From an uncultured Gemmatimonadales bacterium (GTDB taxonomy: Bacteria > Gemmatimonadota > Gemmatimonadetes > Longimicrobiales > Gaopeijiaceae), in the NCBI GenBank assembly GCA_937982605.1, contig CALJLC010000375.1:1-12380 (forward strand): 12,380 nucleotides of DNA. Direction: 5' to 3'. The notes below the pieces were generated by a model, which saw only the letters and a program-made list of their open reading frames with translations, had not been told where the DNA came from and did no database searches. Position numbers and translations under genes: made by a program. Of the stretch, positions 6,364 through 12,380 are shown in pieces; positions within the stretch are counted from its first letter, which is position 1, and every line of letters begins with the position of its first letter.

Positions 6364-8790
6364 TCAGGAGATCGGACGCGTCCTCTTCTTCACCATGAAG
6401 AGCCCCTCCTGCATGCTGGTGACGAGGATCGTCCCGCTCTCGAAGAAGGGGTAGGTGCTCCAGGCGCCGCCGAAGCCCGGGCCGCTCCCGTACGGCGCGG
6501 TGTCGAACATCCCGACCTCGACCGGATTCAGCGGATCGGACGTGTCGAGAATGTGGAGTCCGTACTTGTAGTTGGCCTGGTACGTGAAGTCGCCCTTCAC
6601 GTACAGGTTGTGCGCGCTGGCCGGGAGCGTGCCGAAGAACTCCCGGGCGAGCACCGGATCCTCCAGGTCGGCCAGGTCCCAGACGAGCGTGCGCGTCGTC
6701 TCGACGTTCCCGGCGATCACGTCGCTCTCGTCGTCCATGATGAAGTAGCGATGGTCCTCGGTCAGCCACCCCTGGTGCATGTACGCCGGGTTCGGGTGTG
6801 AGGCGTTGGAGAGCTCGACGGGGTTCGCCTTGTCCGTCACGTCCGAGATCTGGAAGAGGCTGCCCGACATGCGCAGGCAGATCTCGCGGCCGCGATACGC
6901 CTCGTCGGGACCGCGGTAGAGGACGCACTGCGCGTCGTGGACGTCCCCGGGCTCGGAGCAGCCGGCGAAGGTCGGGTCGAGCGGATCGTTGATGTCCACC
7001 ATGTGGAGCCCGGCGCATCCTCGGCTCGTGAGGTAGGCGAAGCCGGTCTCCTCGTTGATGATGACGTTGTGGGTGCTCTCGACGACGTTGAGTCCCTCGC
7101 CCCGGTAGAGGAGGTCGGGTTCGAAGAGGACCGGCGGGTCCGCGACGTCCCTGAGTCGCGTCAGGTCGAAGACTTGCATCCCGTGCGCGCCCGCGCCGTC
7201 CGCGACGATGAAGGCGTGGTCCTGAAACGTCTTGATGTCGCGCCAGAGTTGGGACCGGGGCGTGTTCGGGGTCTTCGGGAGGTCACCCACGAGCAGGGGC
7301 TGCGTGGGGTCGGTGATGTCGATGAAGGACGTGCCGTCGTTGCGGCCGACGAGGGCGTACTCCCGCCCCGTCACGGGGTCGGTCCAGCCCCAGTTGTCGT
7401 TGGCCCGGACGCCGCGCGCGCGCTCGGGCGCCGTCAGCATCGCGGCCGGTACGTAGGCGTACAGCTCGATGTCGCTGCAGTCGAACTGCTCCACCGAGCC
7501 GTCCGCGCTGCACCGGCGCTCCTCTCCGGTCATCGCCGCCATCGCGTCGGGCGGGCTCAGGAGGAGGTCGACCTGCTGCCACGCGCCGCTTCCGTCCCGC
7601 TCGTACACGAAGACGCCCCCGGCCTGGTGGTCGAGCCCCGAAGCGGTGACGGCGACGACATCACCGCCTGCGACGACGCGGTGGCCGAAGGAATCCTCGG
7701 TATTCGTCTCCTCCTCGGTGAAGCGGAAGGTGCGCACCTCCGCGTCGGAGAAGACGAACGCCATCCCGGTCTCGATGCCTCGAGCGACCGGCGCTCCGAT
7801 CCAGACATCCGACCCGGCGAGCGCAACGGCGTTGCCGAAGACGTCGCCGTCGTCTCCTGCCGGCGCGTCGATCCGGCTTGGCTCCGACCAGCCGTTCCCG
7901 TCCGCGGCGCGCCGGTACAGGTACGCCGCGCCGAAGCCGAGGCCGGCGCCCGGCGCGCCGACGAGCACCCGGTCCTCGCCCATCACGATCGCGGAGCCGA
8001 ACGACGCCTGCGCCTCCGCCTCCACCGCGAGCTCGCCGGACGGCTGCCACGTCCCATCCCGAAGCCGGTACTCGAAGACCCGACCGGCGGCCACGGCCGC
8101 CCCGTCGGCGGCGAGCGGCGCGCCCACGAGCGCGCGATCACCGTTCATCGCGATCGTCGCACCGAATGCGTCTCCGCCTGTGGAATTCGGCGCCGTGAAG
8201 CGCTGCGCCTCGGACCAGCGGCCGTCCGGTCCACGCTGGTACGCGTAGACCATGCCCGCCGGCGCCGCCTGAGAGGCCTCGTCGCTCCGGCGACGAAGAC
8301 GCAGTCGGCTCTGTTCGGTCTGCACCCCACTCTGGCCGACGAGGAGCCAGTCACCCGCGGCCGCGATCGAGAACCCGAAGTCGACCCCGCAGTACCCGTT
8401 GTAGTTGCAGCCCGGGTCGAGCGTCTCGAGCGCCTCCGTGTCGAGCACGGAAGCGTGACGCCACATATCGCCCGAACCCTCGAAGGCGTCGATGCGACCG
8501 TCGCGGCTCGCCACGAAGAGCGTGGTGCCGTTCGACGCGAGGAGCGCCCCGAAGCCGTCCGCCCGCTCGGCGTCGGGCGAGGTCAGCCGACCCGACTCCA
8601 TCCAGGCTCCGCCCTGCTTCCGAAACAGGTAGACGGTGCCGGGCCGGAAGCTGTTGTTCGGCTCTCCGACCAGCAGCGCGTCTCCGTCGACGAGGACCGC
8701 GTTGCCGAAGGAGCCGGACTGCGCGCTGACCGGCGCGGCGAGCACGCCGACGATCAGGAACGAGAGAGCGAGGCGGGCGAGGGAGGGCAT
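6364..8790 (-). CDS. Secreted FG-GAP repeat and choice-of-anchor B family protein
   Basis: The product is 808 residues. Residues 1-23 are a signal peptide (MPSLARLALS, hydrophobic core, VSAQ). Seven FG-GAP-like repeats follow, each with an FG-x-(A/S)-x-x-x-x-G-x-x-x-x-(V/I) core, near residues 28, 79, 138, 209, 264, 318 and 368, enough for a seven-bladed propeller. From about 440 to the end the sequence matches the choice-of-anchor B (LVIVD-type) propeller: DNWGWTDPVTGREYALVG (465-482), DGTSFIDITDP (485-495), HGMQVFDLT (536-544), STHNVIINEETG (572-583), GLHMVDINDP (594-603), AHNLYVKG (726-733) and GLHILDTSDP (744-753). Eight cysteines (128, 134, 427, 438, 592, 611, 622, 638) could form disulfides after export. 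There is no C-terminal anchor; it ends FMVKKRTRPIS. The start is the ATG at 8790 behind GGAGG, not the in-frame upstream one at 8853, because the signal peptide begins there. It probably binds or scaffolds at the cell surface; the exact function is unknown. Confidence 0.92.
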   Translation of the reverse strand: MPSLARLALSFLIVGVLAAPVSAQSGSFGNAVLVDGDALLVGEPNNSFRPGTVYLFRKQGGAWMESGRLTSPDAERADGFGALLASNGTTLFVASRDGRIDAFEGSGDMWRHASVLDTEALETLDPGCNYNGYCGVDFGFSIAAAGDWLLVGQSGVQTEQSRLRLRRRSDEASQAAPAGMVYAYQRGPDGRWSEAQRFTAPNSTGGDAFGATIAMNGDRALVGAPLAADGAAVAAGRVFEYRLRDGTWQPSGELAVEAEAQASFGSAIVMGEDRVLVGAPGAGLGFGAAYLYRRAADGNGWSEPSRIDAPAGDDGDVFGNAVALAGSDVWIGAPVARGIETGMAFVFSDAEVRTFRFTEEETNTEDSFGHRVVAGGDVVAVTASGLDHQAGGVFVYERDGSGAWQQVDLLLSPPDAMAAMTGEERRCSADGSVEQFDCSDIELYAYVPAAMLTAPERARGVRANDNWGWTDPVTGREYALVGRNDGTSFIDITDPTQPLLVGDLPKTPNTPRSQLWRDIKTFQDHAFIVADGAGAHGMQVFDLTRLRDVADPPVLFEPDLLYRGEGLNVVESTHNVIINEETGFAYLTSRGCAGLHMVDINDPLDPTFAGCSEPGDVHDAQCVLYRGPDEAYRGREICLRMSGSLFQISDVTDKANPVELSNASHPNPAYMHQGWLTEDHRYFIMDDESDVIAGNVETTRTLVWDLADLEDPVLAREFFGTLPASAHNLYVKGDFTYQANYKYGLHILDTSDPLNPVEVGMFDTAPYGSGPGFGGAWSTYPFFESGTILVTSMQEGLFMVKKRTRPIS

Positions 8791-8794
8791 CGGG

Positions 8795-8799
8795 CCTCC
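8795..8799 (-). promoter_or_regulatory. Ribosome binding site that decides the start of the choice-of-anchor B gene
   Basis: GGAGG on the minus strand lies four bases before the ATG at 8790. The spacing is short but the match is strong. It supports this start over an in-frame upstream ATG at 8853 that would put 21 polar residues ahead of the signal peptide. Confidence 0.65.
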
Positions 8800-8968
8800 G
8801 GGAGAGGGCAGGGGGTCGCGAGCGGAGCGGGTGCGCGAGGCGCCCTCGCCCACCGGTGGAGTAGCCTACGCGGGGGGCTCGTCCGCGACAATGCGCCGAG
8901 GGCACCGCGCGGTCGTGCTCGCGTGCGGGAGGAGTCCGGATCGCGGTCTCCGAGTCGGCGTCGCGCTC

Positions 8969-9006
8969 GCTTGCCGTGATCCGCCCGACCCGCGCAGCTT
9001 GCCGTG
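8969..9006 (+). repeat. Direct repeat GCTTGCCGTG, two copies upstream of the amidohydrolase gene
   Basis: Two identical 10-base copies at 8969-8978 and 8997-9006 are separated by 18 bases. The second copy ends 32 bases before the amidohydrolase ATG. The 28-base period is close to, but not exactly, a whole number of helical turns. Position suggests tandem regulator half-sites, but this is inference only. Confidence 0.35.
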
Positions 9007-9038
9007 CCTGCCCCCCGATCCCTCTGCTCTGAGGCACC

Positions 9039-10580
9039 ATGCCGCGCGCCACGCCCGATCCGTCTTCCGCGACGCTCACCCGCCGCGAGCTGCTCGCCGG
9101 CGCGACGCTCGGCGCCGCCGGGCTCCTCATGGACCCCGCGCCGCTGCGCGCGGCCGTCGTGGGGGAACGCGCCGTGCAGAGCCCGCAGACGCTCTTCACG
9201 AACACGACGGTGGCCAACGCGGACGCTGTCCAGCGCGACGTCGCGCTCGTGATCGAAGGGACGACGATCGCGGCGATCGGACCGACGGTGGAGCTGCGGG
9301 CGCGGTATCCGCGGGCCGACGTCTACGACGGTCGCGGGAAGGCGCTCCTGCCGGGCCTGGTGAACTGCCACGCCCACATGAGCGCGGTCGTCGCGCGCGG
9401 CTTCAACGAGGATTTCGGCTTTCCGAACACGGCTCGCCTGCCGCGCTCACCGGCCAGCCTGCTGCAGGGCGAGGAGCGGACGCTCATGGTGCAAGTGGCG
9501 GCCCTCGAGGCGATCCGCACGGGCACGACGACGATGGTGGAGAACGTCGGCGGCATCGCCGGCCACGCCGCGGCCCTGGCCGAATCGGGGCTGCGCTGCG
9601 TCTTCGCGGAATCGGTCCGCGACGCCGAGAACGTGCCCGGGCCGATGATGCCCGAGCGTATCGCGATGACGGAGGAGCCGCGCTTCTCGGCGGCACGGCG
9701 GGACGAGGGGCTGCAGCGCATCCACGACCTCTTCGCGTCGTGGCACGGTGCCGAAGGGGGACGCATCCGGGTGTTCCCCGCCGCCGCGCTCGTCGAGACG
9801 TCCTCCCCGGAGCTCTTACGCGCCGTGCGCGACTTCGCCGAATCGAACGACGTCGGCTACACGATCCACCTGAACCAGAGCCGTGCGGAGTTCGAGTTCA
9901 TGGTCCGCTACCACGGGCTCCGACCCGCCGAGTACCTGGACGCGCACGGCTTCCTGGGCCCCCGGCTCTTCGCCGCGCACGCCCGCTACGTGAACGAGGC
10001 GGAGATCCGCCTTCTGGGCGACGCCCGGGCGACGATCTCGCACCAGGCGGCGATGGCGGCCAATCGGGGCGTGAGCCCGCCGATACCCGCGCTGCGCGAG
10101 GCCGGCTGCACGATCGCGCTCGGCACGGACAACAACACGAACGACCTCTTCGAGGTGATGCGTATCGCGCTCGTGACGGAGCGGATCCGGCGCAATCGCG
10201 ACGGCGACGAGGTCCCCGGGCTGCAGCCCCAGCCGGAGGACATGCTCGCCGACGCGGCGAAAGGCGGCGCGCGTGCGGTTCAGCTGCAGGACGAGATCGG
10301 CGTGCTCGAGCCGGGCCGGAAGGCGGACCTCCTGGTCGTCGACATGCTGCGGCCCCATCTCGTGCCGGCCGGCCGCGTCCTGTCCGCGATCGTGCACAGC
10401 GGGCACCCGGGCGACATCGAATCCGTCATGATCGACGGGCGCTTCGTCATGCGCGACCGGACCGTGCTCACGATGGACGAGGAGGCGATCGTCCGGGAGG
10501 CCGACGCCGTGGGCCGCCGGATCTGGGGAGAGATCCTCGAGGACGGTCCGTTGCCCGTGCCGAGGGTGACGGGCGGGTAG
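9039..10580 (+). CDS. Tat-exported metal-dependent amidohydrolase (deaminase/chlorohydrolase-like subfamily)
   Basis: This 513-residue protein begins with a twin-arginine signal (T14-R15-R16-E-L-L-A, hydrophobic to about 30), so it is probably folded with its metal and exported to the periplasm. The amidohydrolase composite fold follows: N-terminal beta-sandwich (about 50-104), LPGLVNCHAHMS with metal ligands H111 and H113, the third strand with H277, H314 in FAAHARYV, H335 in ISHQAAMAAN, and the catalytic Asp D364 in IALGTDNNTND. The C-terminal sandwich contains IGVLEPGRKADLLVVD (420-435). The layout is that of the SAH/guanine deaminase and triazine hydrolase group. Two motifs deviate: after H277 the usual H-x-x-E is H-L-N-Q280, and the common HCPxSN motif is HQAAMAA. 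The substrate therefore cannot be assigned. ATG start; GAGG lies four bases upstream. It is divergent from the choice-of-anchor B gene, and a strong hairpin follows the stop codon. Confidence 0.92.
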   Translation: MPRATPDPSSATLTRRELLAGATLGAAGLLMDPAPLRAAVVGERAVQSPQTLFTNTTVANADAVQRDVALVIEGTTIAAIGPTVELRARYPRADVYDGRGKALLPGLVNCHAHMSAVVARGFNEDFGFPNTARLPRSPASLLQGEERTLMVQVAALEAIRTGTTTMVENVGGIAGHAAALAESGLRCVFAESVRDAENVPGPMMPERIAMTEEPRFSAARRDEGLQRIHDLFASWHGAEGGRIRVFPAAALVETSSPELLRAVRDFAESNDVGYTIHLNQSRAEFEFMVRYHGLRPAEYLDAHGFLGPRLFAAHARYVNEAEIRLLGDARATISHQAAMAANRGVSPPIPALREAGCTIALGTDNNTNDLFEVMRIALVTERIRRNRDGDEVPGLQPQPEDMLADAAKGGARAVQLQDEIGVLEPGRKADLLVVDMLRPHLVPAGRVLSAIVHSGHPGDIESVMIDGRFVMRDRTVLTMDEEAIVREADAVGRRIWGEILEDGPLPVPRVTGG

Positions 10581-10597
10581 GGGCGCGCCTGCGAGAG

Positions 10598-10626
10598 CGC
10601 GGTCGACGCTCGAAGCATCGACCGCG
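10598..10626 (+). terminator. Strong hairpin after the amidohydrolase gene, likely transcript end
   Basis: CGCGGTCGA (10598-10606) pairs perfectly with TCGACCGCG (10618-10626). Inside, GCT and AGC add three pairs after one C/A mismatch and leave a CGA triloop, so the whole 29 bases fold. It starts 17 bases after the amidohydrolase stop codon and lies before the transporter gene. No T-run follows, as is common in very GC-rich genomes, so termination is inferred from position and stem strength. Confidence 0.6.
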
Positions 10627-10687
10627 GGTGCCGTGATGCGACGGAGCCGGTGTGGCGCGCCGGCACCGCCTCCGCGATGCTCGGGCC

Positions 10688-11959
10688 ATGTCCACGTCAG
10701 ACTCGGCCTCCGCGTCGTCCCCGCGCCTCCACCGCAACGTCTGGGTCACCAGCGCGACGAGCTTCCTGACGGACGTCTCGAGCGAGATGATTCTCAACGT
10801 CCTGCCGCTCTTCCTGGCGAACGTGCTGGGGGTGCGGATCTGGGCGGTCGGGGTCGTGGAGGGGCTCGCCGACGCCGTCGCGAGCCTGGTGAAGCTGTAC
10901 TCGGGGTGGCTCGCGGATCGACTGCGAGCCCGCAAGTGGCTCGCGGTCGCCGGCTACGGAGTGTCGGCGGCGTCGAAGCCCTTCTACCTGATCGCCTCGA
11001 CGTGGGTGCACGTCGCGGCGATCCGTGGGGGCGACCGTGTGGGCAAGGGGATCCGGACCGCGCCCAGGGACGCCCTCCTCGCGGATTCGACGACGCCCGC
11101 CCGGCGCGGCCTCGCCTTCGGCCTGCATCGGGCCGCCGACACCGGCGGGGCCGTGGTCGGTCTGCTGGTCACGATCTGGGTCGTCGGCCGAGTGCAGGGC
11201 GGAGGCGCGCTTCTCGCCGACGAGACCTTTCGCACGCTGGTCCTCTGGAGCCTCCTGCCCGCGGGGCTGGCGGTCGTCGTGCTCGCGGTGGGGGCGCGCG
11301 ACGTGGTCCGCCGCGGCCAGGCGCGCGGCGCGCCCCGGGTGCGGCTCCGAGGCCTGGGTCGGCCGTTCGCGTGGTTCGTCGGCTGCTCGGCGCTCTTCGA
11401 GCTCGGGAACTCGGCCGACGCGTTCCTTGTGCTCCGGGCACAGGAGCGGGGCCTGGCCGTCGTGGAACTCCTATGGGTGCTAGTCGCGTACAACGCCGTC
11501 TACGCGCTCGTGGCGACGCCGGCCGGGTCGCTCTCCGATCGCATCGGCCGTCGCGCCGTCGTCATCGCCGCGTGGGGGCTGTACGCCGTCTGCTACGCGG
11601 GCTTCGCGGCGGCCGAGGGGTCGGGGCAGATCGTGGGGCTGTACCTCCTGTACGGCGTCTACCAGGGGATGGCGGCGGGGGCGGCCAAGGCGCTCGTGGC
11701 GGACCTCGTGCCGGATCACCTGGTGGCTCTCGCCTACGGCGGATACGCCGCGGCCGTTGGGATCGTGACGCTCCCGGCGTCGATCGTGGCGGGGGTGCTC
11801 TGGGAGGGCTTCGGCTCCTGGACCGGCTGGGGGCCCTCCGCTCCGTTCGTGTTCGGAGCCGCGACCGCGCTGCTCGCTTCCGGCCTCTTCTTCGTCACCG
11901 TGCGGCCGCCCGGCCCCGCGGCATCACCCGCCGCGGGACCGGCCGACCTCGACCCATGA
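10688..11959 (+). CDS. Major facilitator superfamily transporter
   Basis: This 423-residue inner-membrane transporter has about twelve hydrophobic segments. The family signature FLTDVSSEMI is in the first helix (26-35). The helix 2-3 loop carries the MFS motif GWLADRLRARK (73-83), repeated in the second half as GSLSDRIGRR (280-289). The stretch GDRVGKGIRTAPRDALLADS at 115-134 is typical of a widespread uncharacterised MFS group. The substrate is unknown; export of a small molecule is a guess. Start choice is open: the ATG at 10688 gives an N-terminus like the family but has no Shine-Dalgarno, while the in-frame GTG at 10652 has GGAG five bases upstream and adds twelve residues, six of them basic. 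The C-terminus is a Pro/Ala-rich tail. The gene follows the amidohydrolase by 107 bases across a hairpin, so independent transcription is likely. It is convergent with the FtsX-like gene, only 19 bases away. Confidence 0.92.
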   Translation: MSTSDSASASSPRLHRNVWVTSATSFLTDVSSEMILNVLPLFLANVLGVRIWAVGVVEGLADAVASLVKLYSGWLADRLRARKWLAVAGYGVSAASKPFYLIASTWVHVAAIRGGDRVGKGIRTAPRDALLADSTTPARRGLAFGLHRAADTGGAVVGLLVTIWVVGRVQGGGALLADETFRTLVLWSLLPAGLAVVVLAVGARDVVRRGQARGAPRVRLRGLGRPFAWFVGCSALFELGNSADAFLVLRAQERGLAVVELLWVLVAYNAVYALVATPAGSLSDRIGRRAVVIAAWGLYAVCYAGFAAAEGSGQIVGLYLLYGVYQGMAAGAAKALVADLVPDHLVALAYGGYAAAVGIVTLPASIVAGVLWEGFGSWTGWGPSAPFVFGAATALLASGLFFVTVRPPGPAASPAAGPADLDP

Positions 11960-11978
11960 CCGTGCGACCCGAGGGCGC

Positions 11979-12380
11979 TCACTCCTCCCGGAGCGCCACC
12001 GCGGGGTCGACGCCGAGGATGATCCGGGCCGGAAGGTAGGCGCTCACCAGCCCGACGATGGCCACCGCGAGGGCCGCGCCGACGAGGGTGGGCGCGTCAC
12101 GCGGCGCCACCCCGAAGAGGAGCGACTGCAGCAGCTCGCCGGCCCCGAGCGCCAGGAGCAGCCCGAGCGTCACGCCCCCCAGGACCAGGACGGCACCCGA
12201 GCGGAGCGCGTCGCCGATGATCTCGCCGTGCGTCGCCCCGAGGACGACGCGGATCCCGATCTCGCGGGCGCGTCGCCGCACCGAGTAGGCCATGACGCCG
12301 TGGAGCCCGACCGACGCCAGCGCCAGCGCCAGCACCCCGAAGACCGTGAGCAGGAAGGATGCGAACCGGGTGGCGGCGAC
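11979..12380 (-). CDS. FtsX-like (MacB/ADOP-type) permease, C-terminal part, cut by window edge
   Basis: The last 133 residues of a larger membrane protein are present and the frame is open through the right edge. Three hydrophobic segments are visible at about 8-29, 59-80 and 97-115. The stretch VGLHGVMAYSVRRRAREIGI followed by RVVLGAT matches the conserved end of the FtsX domain in MacB-like ABC permeases, and VSAYLPAR-x6-DP-x2-ALREE is the usual terminus. In Acidobacteriota and Gemmatimonadota this ending is typical of ADOP permeases of about 800 residues with two FtsX domains. The probable role is the membrane part of an ABC efflux or envelope-transport system; the ATPase gene, if adjacent, is outside the window. 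A GTG at 12335 should not be taken as the start because homology continues upstream. It is convergent with the MFS gene. Confidence 0.9.
   Translation of the reverse strand, partial: VAATRFASFLLTVFGVLALALASVGLHGVMAYSVRRRAREIGIRVVLGATHGEIIGDALRSGAVLVLGGVTLGLLLALGAGELLQSLLFGVAPRDAPTLVGAALAVAIVGLVSAYLPARIILGVDPAVALREE

Larger units (their letters stand above)
8791..9038. other. Divergent spacer with a 10-base palindrome and a 10-base direct repeat
   Basis: These 248 bases separate two divergent exported-protein genes and must hold both promoters. No strong -35/-10 pair was recognised on either strand. Visible structure: a perfect palindrome CCACCGGTGG at 8850-8859, immediately followed by the small inverted repeat GTAGCCTAC (8861-8869), and a direct repeat GCTTGCCGTG at 8969-8978 and 8997-9006 (28 bases apart start to start). 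TTGCCG inside each copy of the repeat resembles a -35 element, but no good -10 follows. No gene is supported here. Confidence 0.45.

Noticed and set aside
6191..6454. Possible small plus-strand gene after the receptor (87 codons)
   Set aside because: No Shine-Dalgarno, Arg/Pro-rich, and it runs into the end of the convergent gene.
6937..8979. 680-codon plus-strand frame opposite the choice-of-anchor B gene
   Set aside because: Arg/Val/Asp-rich composition typical of antisense shadows; it overlaps seven well-formed FG-GAP repeats on the other strand.
8636..10636. 666-codon plus-strand frame across the spacer and amidohydrolase
   Set aside because: Arg-rich out-of-frame translation; the amidohydrolase frame holds all metal ligands.
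1..12380. CRISPR arrays, tRNA/rRNA genes, insertion sequences, toxin-antitoxin or phage-defence genes
   Set aside because: I looked for regularly spaced repeats, tRNA-like arms, transposase motifs and defence-type domains and saw none.

Overview
The window is a GC-rich, gene-dense bacterial chromosome segment. It holds six complete protein genes, one small probable gene, and two genes cut by the window edges. No tRNA, rRNA, CRISPR array, insertion sequence or phage gene was seen. The mix of families is a DUF5916/CBM9-like outer-membrane protein, a ZnuD-type TonB-dependent receptor with a carboxypeptidase-regulatory N-terminal domain, an FG-GAP plus choice-of-anchor B secreted protein, a Tat-exported amidohydrolase, and the tail of a MacB/FtsX-like (ADOP-type) permease. 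With the very high GC and GTG/TTG starts, this suggests a Gram-negative environmental bacterium of the Gemmatimonadota type, with Acidobacteriota as the alternative. That assignment is inferred from family content, not from a marker gene.

Layout, left to right. Positions 1-488 (minus) hold the N-terminal part of a membrane-anchored PHP-domain metallohydrolase, divergent from a BCP/AhpE-like peroxiredoxin (569-1048, plus). A DUF5916 outer-membrane protein (1114-3408, plus) follows. A promoter-like pair at 3414-3444 then precedes a small exported His/Cys-rich protein (3452-3784, plus). Next is a 765-aa TonB-dependent receptor resembling ZnuD zinc receptors (3883-6180, plus), started by GTG behind a strong ribosome binding site. 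A stem-loop lies just past its stop. Convergent to it is a large two-domain secreted beta-propeller protein (6364-8790, minus). A 248-base divergent spacer with short repeats leads to the Tat-signal amidohydrolase (9039-10580, plus). A strong hairpin separates that gene from a major facilitator transporter (10688-11959, plus). The window closes with the C-terminal end of an FtsX-like permease (11979-12380, minus).

Most products act at or beyond the cell envelope. The one pair likely to work together is the small His/Cys-rich protein and the ZnuD-like receptor, a candidate metal (probably zinc) acquisition unit. The other genes look like independently transcribed accessory or housekeeping functions. 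I found no convincing new multi-gene system. The best leads are the small-protein/receptor pair, the receptor's altered metal-binding loop, the amidohydrolase with changed active-site motifs, and the double-propeller protein without an anchor.
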